Positions 30,310 to 42,700 of a stretch of 64,000 nt of DNA are shown piece after piece. The first letter of the stretch is position 1. Each line of letters starts with the position of its first letter. Source of the stretch: Malaya genurostris (Eukaryota; Arthropoda; Insecta; Diptera; Culicidae); contig NC_080572.1 in the NCBI RefSeq assembly GCF_030247185.1, positions 118,597,928 to 118,661,927 on the forward strand, read 5' to 3'. The notes beneath the pieces are model-generated. The model saw only the letters and a list, made by a program, of their open reading frames with translations. It searched no databases and was not told the origin of the DNA. The position numbers and the translations under genes are program-made.

Positions 30310-31700
30310 AGATTTTTTGAAAAGGCATTATTACACCACTTATTGGATTAAGAATAGGTTTTAAGCAATGGTTTGGTTAATCATTCTTGCAAAAGTATTA
30401 CCCTTCGTCGCTATAAAAAGATTGGAATCTAGACGATAGACAGTACAAAACACTTTATCAGTCTTCATAAAATATCGCCTCGGAATACATTTGTTGCAAT
30501 TGTCCAGTTGCATAAAAAAATCGTTCTCGTCGTCGCCATAATCGTCGACCGAACACCAGATCGATATTAAATAACCGAGTACAGGCAAGAACCACGGGAT
30601 ACTACTTTCCGTCCGACACAAAATCATGCAAACATATAGACATCATGGTTTCTGACTATCGCTGATCGGCTTCCCACCTTCCCACCAATTGGCTCCCCCG
30701 ATAAAAACTAAGTCGCAATTTTCCTATTCAATACGACGTAGATAATTTGCATGTTCGCATTCCAATGTTTTTGCCAGCCTGGCCAAGCGTTGGGAAAATC
30801 AGTACTCTTGCATCCTGACTTCCCTTATCCAAAGAGATTCTAAACATCGTTCGCAGCGCGGAATGCATAGATTTCAATAACGAATGAAATGAAAACATTA
30901 GATATGCCGAAGGTCAGTTAGGCTGCGAATATTACTATTCACTGTTTCAACTGCTGAACTGCGTTGTCCTTGTGAGATCTGTTCTGCGCCGAGGTAGTGG
31001 TGTTTTTGTGTAGTTTTTTTTTTGTTCTCCTCTTGATCCACGACATTTTTTTTGCATACATTGAACAGTCAAGCGTTCCGCACTCCTCCCCTGCCACCCT
31101 GATAAGTCGTTTTGGGTGTGTGAAGTAGCGCCATCTTGCGAATTTGATGTGTTGGCTTTGTTGTTCTGTATACACTTAATAAGTGAGTGCATTTGTGTCC
31201 ACTCGTTGACTCGATTAGAAAACAATCTGCGTCTTCAGTTTAGTCCAGACCCCGCCGGTTCAGCGTCACCCGTCCGGTGACTTCCATCGTTAACGAAGGA
31301 ACAGGAAGCCTTTGGCGGTTAAATCGCGAGTGATTGCGAATCGAGGTCCTAGTCGGTGTAATGAGCGCCCTCCTGAAAGTTCATCATTTATGTGTCAAGC
31401 GGAAGTGAAGAATGTTGTTTTTTATGTGAAAGTGCGGCTTGGGAAATGTTCTTGTGAATTCGAATGAATAAAAATTCCGAGTGAATCGTACACATGAAGC
31501 CAAAAGTTCTTAAAGATGACTAAAAGCCGGATTTTCGTTATCATACAAATCTTAAACCATTATCAGTCAAATAACCTTCTACGCAGAATAAACTGCATTG
31601 TAAACTAGTAAGATCATACCGTTGAATCATCAGAGTATGGTTATGTGTGAGTATGCCTATGTGACGTAAAGTTAGGTAACGATATAATTTTTGTTTGAGA
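30310..31700. other. long stretch, possible 5' region of a small gene
   Basis: An 88-codon minus-strand ORF at 30361-30627 (with DDYGDDENDFFMQLDNCNKC) has no recognised family. 31050-31480 is GC-richer, with an initiator-like CTTCAGTTTAG at 31228. This lies upstream of the candidate spliced ORF at 31708. None of it is proven transcribed. Confidence 0.3.
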
Positions 31701-31707
31701 CAAGAAA

Positions 31708-31965
31708 ATGCCAAGTAGCAAAAGAATGATAAATGTTGATTTCATCTTGAACGTAAGTATTTTTAGCTTACATTAGCATGTTATATGCATATGAACATGA
31801 GCTCTTGTCAATTAATTCTTCAAGTAGATGCGAAAGATAATTTTCAGTTAAATGCAATTTAAAGCAAACTTTCTTCTACAGCCAGAAAAGCGACTAAAAA
31901 GACTATGGAAGAAGTTTTACGAAATACCTGATAATTCGCATTCGCTGATTTGGAAACTTGTGTGA
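31708..31965 (+). CDS. candidate small spliced gene (42 residues, one 129-bp intron)
   Basis: Exon 1 (31708-31752) starts with ATG and encodes MPSSKRMINVDFILN. It is followed exactly by the consensus donor GTAAGTATTT. A pyrimidine tract ending TTTCTTCTACAG (to 31881) precedes exon 2 (31882-31965), which continues in phase 0 as PEKRLKRLWKKFYEIPDNS and HSLIWKLV and ends TGA. The product would be small and basic, with no signal peptide or known domain. No family is recognised. It could also be a terminal part of a larger gene, or chance. Confidence 0.3.
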
Positions 31966-32089
31966 ATATTTTACTGTTATTCAGTAAATAGCTTATCGGA
32001 GTTATTCTGTAAATAGCTTATCTGATTTACACGGTGTATGCTTTTTGACGCTCAGCACCCAGTACACATCTTTCAAATTAAGTGCACAC

Positions 32090-32260
32090 TAATTAATTCT
32101 GGAACTAGAAGTAGGATCCGGATAAAATTCAATAACAGGGGAGTATAAGCTTGAGAGAATCGGTTCAGATATCGATATTGAGATATTGAGTGCATGTTTT
32201 TGTCACATGCAGGCATACACAGACACGATAAATTTTTAAATATTGTGTAGTTGTTTGCCT
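32090..32260 (+). repeat. fragment of the TTCCGGAACCGGAAGTC family
   Basis: The words TTCTGGAACTAGAAGTAGGA and GATAAAATTCAATAACAGG match the interior of the dispersed repeat at 8606-9335, diverged. Confidence 0.45.
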
Positions 32261-33860
32261 TTCAAACTTTAGGCAGCCGGCTACCGGTAGAAAATATTTG
32301 TCTAACGAACCGTTTCATACGAAACACTATCGGTTTAGTAAGGTGATCTTCAGAAACGACCAAATGTCTGAGCGAAACTTTATGCTCCGTGATTACTCTC
32401 ATCCTAAAAAATTTCAAGACAAATTTAGCACTGAACATCTCTTCACTGATCTCTTACTAAATGAATAGCTATCACTGTAAACGCCCAAGACGATCGACAA
32501 GAAGGATAATTCGCGGCCACACAATTTTATAATCCGTATTGCTCCGGTTCTTTTTATAAACATTAAAAACATTGAATGGGCATTTGGCGCAAATGGTTCA
32601 TGTGATCAAACTTCTAAAGAAACGTTTTTCTTTGCGTTTCATCTTGGTCTTCTAAATAATTGTTTTCATCTTGACGTGTTTTTTCCGTACTTCAAAAACC
32701 AATTTTTTTTAATATTGAACCTTTAATCCTGTTGAAACCGGAAATCAGCTATACAACCTAACCTAATTAAATACAGCCATGTTATAAACAGCATTCCACC
32801 ATCAAAAGGCCAGGGTAATTTTACTTAATACAGAGCTGAAACTTGAAACTTATTATTATAAAATGATGCAGTTATGCAACTACCGTACCGCGTGCAACAC
32901 ATAATTATGTAGTTTATTTAATGTGTCCATCCTGAGTACGAAACAGGCAACCATTTTGCGACTGACGACTTTTATATTGCATTTTCATTGGAATACGACT
33001 GCCTAAACCCATCGATGTCGAAGAAAACGACGACGACGACGGCGTCGTTAATACTGAACTTGGTTTGTTGACCACCACCAAACTGCATCCGCGAGATTGC
33101 AAAAGGATTCACCGTGCATTGCCAGACGGCAGCTGCCAAAGGGGATACTTTTCCGTTATACAACCCGCCACTCAGCCACCCGGCAAGGGTGCGTTTGCGC
33201 GAGCATGCTACGAAAAACCCGACGGTCGGGTTTGTGGCCCTCAACTCGAGCGAGGTTGTTACCCTGGTTTACTGTACTTGAGATTTGAAAGAAGGAAAAT
33301 GTTGTTTCTGATCGAGCTCCAACTAGCGTTTTAGGGTGCTCAGCCGCTGAAGGGGGGTTGTAAGATGCCGAAATGAAATTTTTCCACTGCGAGTGTGTAC
33401 GAGTATGACATGCACGTACGTAAAGTTGTATGGTTGAATACCTGCATGATTTAGTTGCAGAACTTTCCATTTCGCTTGCAATCAACCTTTTTCTAATATA
33501 CATGTTTTGGATGGTGGCCAAAGCAAGAAATGTGAACAGGATGCTAGATTTTATTTCTAAGTTTATATTTAGTAACAAAAATTTGATTGAGGGATGACGG
33601 AGAAAAATGTAATAAGATGAAATTAAAAAAATAATAACGATTGAGGAAACATGTTTTGAGGACGGTTGTAATATGATTGATGAATTTCCAGCACTCGCAG
33701 CCGCATTAAAGCTTTGTTATCTATAATCATTTTGCAAATTATTTTCTTTCAAATAAAATTGGGCTTTTGTTATGTAATTGCCGCTTTTAATTTTGTTTAC
33801 GTTTTGTTTTCGACTCCTCAGTGTATAACAGTTTATGTTTAAATATTATGCCACCGAGCA
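32261..33860. other. no supported gene
   Basis: Mostly AT-rich. 32990-33360 is GC-richer and holds overlapping ORFs on both strands. One (33065-33334) has five cysteines spaced through its central part, but there is no family I recognise. Nothing else was seen. Confidence 0.35.
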
Positions 33861-33862
33861 GT

Positions 33863-34798
33863 TCAATATAAACCGCTGTCACTGTCAGGATAGAACAGAG
33901 CTATGTCGTAGGCGAACAGTCGTGGAGTTCCTTTAAGATGTAAATTACCTATATCATTAATATAAAAAAGAAACAATAGTGGACCAATATTACTTCCTTG
34001 TGGAACACCAATATTTATTGGAGCAAGGTTGCTGCTGTCACTTTCGATGGATACAAATTGTTTTCTATTAGTCAAGTAACTACGGATAATTGAATTAGCA
34101 ATGCCCCGGATCCCATAGCAATCGAGTTTGTCCAAAAGTATACTATGATCTAATGTGTCAAGAGCTTTTTTAAGGTTTAAAAATAATGCACCAACTATAT
34201 TTTTACTATCGATCTCGCTTATAATTTCGTCAACTAATTCAATTATAGCGGTATGTGTGCTAGAACCTTGTCTGAAGCCACATTGGAATTTAAAGAGGAT
34301 ATTATGCTTACTTAGGAATTCGATAAGTCTAGTGACTAGAAGTTTTTCAAATATTTTGTTAGAAAAAGGACAATGTAGATATAGGATGGTAATTATTACA
34401 ATCACAACGGTCACCCGATTTGAACACAGGAATGACTTTAGCCACCTTGAGGCAATCGGGATAGTAACCGGTCTGAATAATTACGTTAAAGCACTAAGAG
34501 AGTATTTTAGCGAATGCAAATGAATTATGTTTTAGTACACTGACAGAGACGTTATCAGGGCCGTTACTCTTCTTATTATCCAAACCTTGTATTAACAGTA
34601 TCACTTCATTTACAGATGAAGGACGTAGAAAAATAGAATCACAAACACGACGAACGTTACTTATTGGCCAAAAGATGAGTTTACAGGAATAGCTTTAGCC
34701 AATTCGTTACCGATATTTGAAAAGAATTGGTTGAAAATATCACAAACTTCCTTGTTGTCATTAATGTTGTTGCCCCTAAGCGTCCTCAATGACATCAA
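33863..34798 (-). pseudogene. CR1-type reverse transcriptase fragment
   Basis: From 34798 downward, broken frames give SLRTLRGNNINDNKEVCDIF and the RT start. The open segment 34414-33863 contains PFSNKIFEKLLVTRLIEFL, FQCGFRQGSSTHTAIIELV, VGALFLNLKKALDTLDH and GVPQGSNIGPLLFLFYIND. The catalytic block reads FAYDIALF: the YADD-type motif has become AYD, one aspartate missing. The RT ends in the decayed block DSDSGLY at 33863, so the thumb and C-terminus are absent. Confidence 0.8.
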
Positions 34799-34803
34799 TA
34801 CTA

Positions 34804-35979
34804 CACGGAAAGACCGAAATTAGCATTTTGGCGAAAAAATTAGTTGATTTTCTGATTTTAGTTAGTTATTTTTTGAGACAACTAAAAAAATCTTACTTTT
34901 GCTAATTTAGATTTTTTAATTCTAATTCTCTTAATAATAATAAAATATTTGTTGAAATGGCTATTTTTTTTAGTTAAATTCACCAATTAAACGTGCTGTC
35001 ATTTCTTAGCTAAGGCACGCTTCATATCCATTCAACTAATTTTTTAGTTGAATTAGAGAAATAAAACGTTGTTTTCAACCAACATAAATGGTTGAATTGG
35101 TTTCTGCAATTAGCAGCTATATGGCGCTCGTTAACACCGTAATGACTACTAGCCACTAGATGGCACACTACTACCGAAAAAAATTTCAGTCGCGGTTATC
35201 CTTTTATATTTGCAGGTATAAATACGATGTTGTATTGGAGAAAAAGACATAAGCGAAACATAATCTTCTTTTTGAAAATTTTACTTCTAAATCGCTGTTT
35301 TCTTCATTCGACTTCGCGAAATCGACTCTCTCACTGAAAACTTTGAGCACTCGGAGAACAAAAACCGAATACAAGTAGTACACCGGACGGCGTAGGCCGG
35401 AATGAGAAGATACAAAAAAAAACATCATTTGACGTGTACAATTAGAGTGCAACATTCGAAACTCACTTCACTGTTTCGCGTAAAAACATTATTACCCACA
35501 ATCGCTTTAACTGCGCACAAATTCTGAATAAATACACTTTCCACTAACAGTTCACGTCATTTTTACATATCGGTTTAGAAATTTATATAGGTATACATCG
35601 TAACACATGCGAAAAACATCTAAACAATTTGCGAGCAGTTTCAACAAGACTGTCCCTTTTAGCTTTTTAATGGATTGTTTTGCTTTGACACTGCTGTCCT
35701 TCAGTAATGACGGTGATAGATAAATAGAATCAAAGTTTCTGATTTTAATAACGAAATTAGTTGTCAATGAGAATTTCGTGTTGGATTGAAATATTGCTGG
35801 TTTGTGTCTAGAATATTCGCCAACTAAACACATTCTCTAAAAATAAGAGTTTTTTTCAGCACAGTAAATTCTAAATTTTAACTAATTTTATAGTTATTTT
35901 GGAAATTTTGTTGTTAAAATCAACTAATTCGAAAACAGTAATACGAATTAGGCGCAAAGCTAATTTCGGTCGTTCCGTG
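34804..35979. mobile_element. 1176-bp TIR element, CACGGAA ends, TACTA duplication
   Basis: Starts CACGGAAAGACCGAAATTAGC and ends with the inverse (GCTAATTTCGGTCGTTCCGTG), with one mismatch. It is flanked by TACTA on both sides (34799-34803, 35980-35984). Subterminal words AAATTAGTTGATTT and AAATCAACTAATTC are also inverted. No transposase ORF was recognised. The insertion lies in the linker of the CR1 ORF2. The superfamily is uncertain: 5-bp duplications and CAC ends occur in Transib-like elements, but this is only a hint. Confidence 0.8.
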
Positions 35980-36289
35980 TACTAATAAAATTGGAAAAAT
36001 CAAGATTTACCTGACGATAGTTTATGATTTTTTCCGTTAATGTCATAGGTTCTTTATCAGCCAGTATTTTGAAAGTTGTTAAGATTTGAGAGTAGTCACT
36101 TAGTTCATTGAATATTGTTGCGAATCCGATTAACGTTTTCAAGTTTACAAATAATATGGTCAAGTGTATTGTCGCTAATTGGTCTTGTAGTAAAACAATT
36201 TGTACACGAAAAGTCATATGATTCTAGCAGAGCCTTATATCTTGTCACAATGTTGTTATGAATGAGATTTATAGGAACATTTATATCAC

Positions 36290-36778
36290 CTACAATAAAA
36301 CACGTATGCTTCGGTTGAATTCTAGGTAAACGGAAAATTCGTTAAAATCAAAACTAGGGGGACGATGCACACCATGCATATTATAAAACTGTCCTTTGAT
36401 ACAAAGCTCGATGTTTATATGGTGAAATCCTTCGGACATGTAGTTCTTAATCAGTCTATGTTCAATATCTTGTTTGACATAAATTGCTAGGCCTCCACTA
36501 GAATGTTCTCTACAAGCATAAAAGGCTTTATAATGCGGTATATTATAGAGAGCACAATTTTCATATTTCAACCATGTTTCTCCGATAACTATAACATCTA
36601 TAGGAGTTTTAAAATTGTCAATATCAATTAATATATCATCAAATTTTGAAAGATCGTTTATGCCTCTTTCATTCCATTGCAAAATCTTAAGTGTTTTTTT
36701 GTCGTTTAATGTATAGTTGTTATTGAACTTATAAATATTTTCGCGAAAAAAAATATTTTTGGTAGTCGTATTATCCAT
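36290..36778 (-). pseudogene. CR1-type apurinic-like endonuclease domain
   Basis: 162 codons, starting with ATG at 36778. It reads LKILQWNERGINDLSKFDDI (motif I normally QWNVRG), then DVIVIGETWLK with the catalytic ETWL, then YNIPHYKAFYACREHSSGGL and AIYVKQDIEHRLI. The second half of the domain (the SDH block) is not open here. The frame is lost after about 36290 and the next readable piece is the linker FTEKIINYRQVNLDFSNF near 36000. It is the target-nicking domain of the LINE ORF2. Confidence 0.8.
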
Positions 36779-37006
36779 TTAAAAGAGAAACAAATAACAA
36801 CGCATGTAACATCAACATAATAGCTAAATTAAGTTCTTTTACGCTTGAGTGGTACTTGATCTGGGGAAGGAGATGTCAATTGTGTGGATCGGTAAAAATG
36901 TATAACACGATCAAGATCTATTTTATTACGATTTTTTCCAATTTTGAATGGTCATTATTTTTTACTAATATAGCTCCTCCAAGACCTGGCCAGACATACT
37001 TAATAT

Positions 37007-37830
37007 TTACAAATTTTTTAACAGTTCCAAAGAAGCAGTTGACAGCTCCTCACGAGCTGCCACTTTCATTTCAGTTCCATTAGTCTTGAAGGATTTGTCA
37101 ACAACAGTAGCGTTCAGAGGGCCATGTTCCTGCTTCTTGTCTAGAACTGTTTCTCTAATGGCTTCGTCTTTGAAGACCACTCTTATTGGAATAGGACTTA
37201 GGAGCGCCGCTGTTTTTGTTACCCGCATACAATCGGGATGACGAAACAACGGAATCACGGGACGAACTAACACCAAGACATTTGAATGTTTTTAACACAA
37301 GCTCCCCCACATTTTCATTTGGGAGTTAGGGTAAGCCGAATATCATCGCGTTATTAGCTACTGTTTTTTTATTTTCCTTTGCATAATAATTTTCAATTTT
37401 ATTAACACTAGCAGTCAGCGAAGATAGTGAATGCTTCAATGTATCGATTTCTAGTTGCAGACGCTCATTCTCAGACTTCAAGTCCTTGAAATCCGAAACT
37501 ATTGAATCAAACTTCTCAGACAAGAAATTCTGCGAAGTCTCCACAGCACTAGTAATGACCCTAACTTCATTCCGAACTTGTTGCATCTGCTCAGCCACCG
37601 CGGCAGAGACAGTAGCATTAAGTTTATTGCTCATTGATGAGATAAAGGATTTTTTTTCATTTTTATTCATATCAGTGATACGTTTGTAAATGTCAGTACA
37701 CTTGACTGAATCGTAGAGCCGCTACACTCACTATTCCCCGACATTTAAGATGAACAGACGTAGAACAGTACAAACATGTCGAAAGATCATTCTTGTCTGT
37801 CTCAGGCTGATGACAAATTCCACAAGACAT
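37007..37830 (-). pseudogene. CR1 ORF1 with PHD finger and coiled coil
   Basis: The ATG at 37830 opens MSCGICHQPETDKNDLSTC, then LYCSTSVHLKC: Cys/His spacing of a PHD-type zinc finger. One frameshift near 37710 leads to DIYKRITDMNKNEKKSFI and a long coiled coil (37670-37326) with heptads such as FKDLKSENERLQLEIDTLKH. Another break near 37300 leads to 37276-37007, with VLVRPVIPLFRH and PIPIRVVFKDEAIRETVL, an RNA-binding-like C-terminal domain. ORF1 proteins coat LINE RNA. Not functional as it stands. Confidence 0.75.
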
Positions 37831-38410
37831 TTCATCAGCCAATTAGTAATCTAGACGCTAGCACCCAATAAACAATTGGGGTTAAAAAATTGCTTTTTTT
37901 CACCTTCAAATCATCAAAAGTTGCATTTTATCCGAAACAAAACGAACAAATAATCAAATCTACGGTTTTTGGAATTTTTACGTCGAATTTCCCACGCGAT
38001 TTTTTTGCACGGTTTCCGCAATTAATGCGGTTTTTTGCATAAATACGTTTATTTCTCAAGACAGTTTTCATAACTTTTTCTTCGCCGTAGCATCACCTTT
38101 ACATAAAATTCTTATCCTAATATAATTCTAAAATAGTCACAACGATTTAAAATTATTTTTAATATTCCTCTTATTACTTAAATATCATCTTAGGTAATTC
38201 GTCATTAATTATGAAATCTACTCGGAAATATTATTTGAACCAAACGATTAACAGCTTAAAATAAGCTGTTATTTTCAGACATTTTGTTGATAATTTCATA
38301 AAGTATTTCGAGTTTGTTTGTATCATTATATAATTTCTATTTTAATTTAGCTATTGGTTGAATTCATGGTCGCAGCTGGAATCAGAACTAAGTCTTAAAA
38401 GGGTCCTTTA

Positions 38411-39712
38411 TTAAATTGAAACTCCAATTTTCTTTATGAAATGATAAAGAAGTTTCATGTGTGGAAGGTCACGACAAGCAAGAATGTTTTGAACTGGGAC
38501 ATTGGATAGTCTACCTTGGGTACGCAAAGAATTTATTAGTTGAGATTTGACATCACGATACTCCCCGCATGTCCAAACGACATGATCAATATTCCGATAA
38601 CCTTCTCCACAAGCACAATGATTAGTCTCGAAGAGACCAATTCGAAGGAGATGTGCGTCTAACGTGTAGTGATTGAACATGAGTCTGGACCAGCCCCCTG
38701 AACCATGCCTTTGTCGATATTTTAGGGATAATTGAGTGCATCCACCGACCCAGATCATCTCTATCCCAAGAAGCTTGCCAGCTGGAAAGTGTTCTTTGGC
38801 GAGATGCGCTATACAATTCGTTGAAAGCCATCGGTCGCACATAAATTTCACCCTCAATAGCATCACGTTTGGCTAAAATATCGGCTCTTTCATTGCCAGG
38901 AATGGAGCAATGAGCCGGGACCCAGACTATAGTGATTTGATAATTATTGTTCAATATGTCGTTCAGGCACTGTTTTATTTTGCCTAAGAAAAACGGTTCA
39001 TTCTTGCCAGTCATGTTTGAGCGAATAGCTTCAGTTTCACTCAGACTATCTGTGAAGAGGAAATAATGGTTTGGAGATAATGTGACGATTACACTCAAGC
39101 TATAATGAACTGCTGTTAACTCTGCTATATGAACAGGTGCAGGTTCTTGAAGCCTGAATGAGGTCGAAACATTATTGTTGAACATACCAAACCCTGTCGC
39201 TTCTTCAATTTGCGATCCCTCCGTGTAAAACATGTTCTCAGAGTCAATATGCCTGAACTTACTTGAAAATATTTTTGGGATTTCCGTCGAGCGTAGATGA
39301 TCCGGGATTCCACGCACTTCGCGATGCAGCGCGATGTATCGAAAAATAAAGTTGAGACAGGGGCATGCAGGATGCTGACACGGATAGGAATATATCTTGA
39401 AGGGTTGATTTCCTGTGACATGTGGTTAAAATATACTGTCATGAATCTTGTTTGAGATTGAAGCTCAACTAGCCTTTCGAAGTTATTAATAACCAGGGGA
39501 TTCAGTACCTCACATCTTATTTGCAGGCGTGATGAAAGCTCCCAAAATCGATCTTTTAATGGAAGAACTCCCGCCAGAACTTCAAAACTCATTGTATGTG
39601 TCGAATGCATGCAACCTAAGGCAATTCGCAAACAACGATACTGAATTCGCTCCAGTTTGATAATATGAGAGTTTGCAGCGGAACGAAAACAAACGCATCC
39701 ATATTCCATCAC
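38411..39712 (-). pseudogene. I-group ORF2, 3' part (connection, RNase H, CCHC)
   Basis: Continues the frame that stops at the right of the inserted copy: MEYGCVCFRSAANSH at 39712, then ERIQYRCLRIALGCMHSTH. Frameshift near 39310. The RNase H domain shows FYTEGSQIEEATGF (normally TDGS: the first catalytic aspartate is glutamate), IAELTAVHY, FTDSLSETEAI and WVPAHCSIPGNERADILAK. Another shift lies near 38700. The C-terminal HCACGEGYRNIDHVVWTC fits a CCHC-like finger. Inactive. Confidence 0.85.
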
Positions 39713-39714
39713 TG

Positions 39715-42700
39715 CAGATCATCTTTAATACAAAACATTTGTGACAATTTTAGCATGACGGTATTAAATATGGGTAGCATGACACGGATCCCAAGACCTC
39801 CGGCACGCCCAAGTGCATTAGATCTATCTCTTTGCTCAACATCAATTCGACTAGATTGCACCTGGAAAATACTGCCTGATTTACACGGTAGCGATCATTT
39901 ACCAATCATCATCTCAATTAGCAGTAGCAATTGCATTGCTACTTCCGCTAGTATTCCATATGATTTGACAAAAAATATCGACTGGATTAAATACCAAAGT
40001 AGTATCTCTAGTATTTTGAATTCAATGGAAGAGCTCCCTCCACTTGAAGAATATGACTTCCTCATTTGTTCGATTCTGGAGGCAGCAGAACAATCAAAAA
40101 CTAAACGCTTTCCTGGGCCAACGACTAACAGAAGGCCTCCCAACCCCTGGTGGGACAAAGAGTGCTCAGAGGCTAAACTCGCAAAACAAAATGCTTGCAA
40201 GACGTTTCTAAAACGGGGATGAGGAACTCCTCAGAATTTTGAAAAACTTATGGTTTTAGAAACCAAGTACAAGAGCATACTTCGAGCCAAAAAATGTAGC
40301 TATTGGAGACATTTTGTCGAAGGTTTGTCAAGAGATACCTCAATGAGCACTCTTTGGAACACGGCCAGACGAATGAGGAATCGTACCGTGGGCAATGAGA
40401 GTGATGAATACTCGAACCGATGGATATTTGACTTTGCTAGGAAAGTTTGCCCAGATTCTGTTCCTACGCAGAGCATTATACGGGAATCTCCCCCAAATAA
40501 TGGTTTTATTAATAACCCATTTTCAATGATGGAATTTTCTATAGCACTCTTGTCTTGTAACAATAACGCTCCAGGGTTGGACAGAATTAAATTCAACTTG
40601 GTGAAGAATCTGCCCAACCTCGCAAAAAGACGTTTGTTGGAATTGTTCAACAAGTTTCTTGAGCAAAATATTGTTCCTCCTGACTGGAGACAAGTGAAAG
40701 TCATCGCCATTCAAAAACCGGGGAAACCAGCTTCCAATCACAACTCATATAGACCCATTGCGATGTTGTCCTGCATCAGAAAATTGTTCGAAAAAATTAT
40801 TCTACGACGTCTCGACACTTGGGTCGAGACGAACGGTTTGTTGTCAGATACTCAGTTTGGCTTCCGTAGAAATAAAGGGACGAATGATTGCCTTGCATTA
40901 CTTTCGTCTGACATCCAAATTGCCTTCGCTCAAAAGCAACAAATGGCATCTGTATTTTTAGACATTAAAGGAGCATTTGATTCAGTTTCCATTGATGTTC
41001 TTTCAGACAAGCTTCACCAAAATGGACTCCCAGCGGTTATAAATAATTATTTGCACAACCTTTTGTCAGAGAAACACATGCATTTTTCACATGGCGATTT
41101 GGCAACACTCAGAAATAGTTACATGGGTCTCCCGCAAGGCTCATGCCTCAGTCCGCTCCTCTATAATTTTTACGTAAATGACATTGACAGCTGTCTAGTA
41201 ACCCCATGTACACTAAGACAATTGGCAGATGATGGCGTGGTTTCAGTTACTGGACCCAAAGCTATTGATCTGCATAAACCATTGCAAGATACCTTAGATA
41301 ACTTGTCCGATTGGGCTGTTCATCTTGGTATCGAATTCTCTGCGGAGAAAACAGAGTTAGTCGTCTTTTCAAGAAAGCATGATCCCGCGCAGCTTCAGCT
41401 CCATATGATGGGAAGAATGATCCAACAGGTTTTAACTTTTAAATACCTCGGGGTGTGGTTCGATTCCAAATGCACGTGGGGAGGACACATTAGGTTTCTG
41501 ATAACAAAATGCCAACAAAGAGTAAATTTTCTTCGAACAATAACAGGATCTTGGTGGGGTGCTCATCCGGAAGATCTAATAAAATTGTATCAGACAACGA
41601 TACTTTCAGTGATGGAATATGGATGCGTTTGCTTTCGTTCCGCTGCAAACTCTCATATTATCAAACTGGAGCGAATTCAGTATCGTTGTTTGCGAATTGC
41701 TTTAGGGTGCATGCATTCGACACATACAATGAGTCTTGAAGTTCTGGCGGGAGTTCTTCCATTAAAAGATCGATTTTGGGAGCTTTCATCACGCCTGCTA
41801 ATAAGATGTGAGGTGCTGAATCCCATGGTAATTAATAATTTCGAACGACTAGTCGAGCTTCGATCTCAAACAAAATTCATGACAGTATATTTTAACCATA
41901 TGTCACAGGAAATCAACCCTTCAAGATATATTCCTATCCGTGTCAGCATCCTAAGTGCCCCTGACTCAACTTTATTTTTCGATACATCCATGCAGCGCGA
42001 AGTGCGTGTAATCCCGGATCATCTACGTTCGACGGAAATCCCAAAAATATTTTCAAGTAAGTTCAGGCATATTGACTCTGAGAAAATGTTTTACACGGAC
42101 GGATCGCGAATTGAAGAAGCGACAGGGTTTGGTATGTTCAACAATAATGTTTCGGCCTCATTTAGGCTTCAAGAACCTGCATCTGTTTATATAGCAGAGC
42201 TAGCAGCAGTTCAATATAGTTTGAGTGTAATCGTCACATTAATTCCAAACCATTATTTCCTCTTCACAGATAGTCTGAGTGCAATTGAAGCCATTCGCTC
42301 AAACATGACTGGCAAGACTGAACCGTTTTTCCTGGGCAAAATAAAACAGTGCCTGAACGACATATTGAACAATAATTATCTAATCACTATAGTCTGGGTC
42401 CCGGCTCATTGCTCCATTCCTGGCAATGAAAGAGCCGATATTTTAGCCAAACGTGGTGCTATTGAGGGTGAAATTTATGAGAGACCAATTGCTTTCAACG
42501 AATTCTATAGCTCGTCTCGCCAAAGAACACTTGCCAGCTGGCAAGCTTCTTGGGATAAAGATGATCTGGGTCGGTGGATGCACTCAATTATTCCGAAAAT
42601 ATCGACAAAGGCATGGTTCAGGGGACTGGATGTGAGTAGAGATTTCATTCGTGTGATGTCTAGACTCATGTCCAATCACTACACGTTAGATGCACATCTC

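Larger units (their letters stand above)
33863..37860 (-). mobile_element. CR1-clade LINE with PHD-finger ORF1, interrupted
   Basis: From right to left this element carries a PHD-finger/coiled-coil ORF1 (37830-37007), an endonuclease (36778-36290), an EN-RT linker (about 36217-35985), then a 1176-bp inserted TIR element (34804-35979). The RT follows (34798-33863). An ORF1 with a PHD finger is known from CR1-group elements. The RT stops after the catalytic region, so the 3' end is lost. Frameshifts and stops make it inactive. Confidence 0.8.

Noticed and set aside
30361..30627. 88-codon minus-strand ORF with acidic and cysteine-containing part
   Set aside because: Protein-like but no family recognised and no splice or promoter context. 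Noted only within a stretch entry.
33065..33334. Cysteine-containing 89-codon ORF
   Set aside because: Overlaps ORFs on the opposite strand. The cysteine spacing fits no domain I know.
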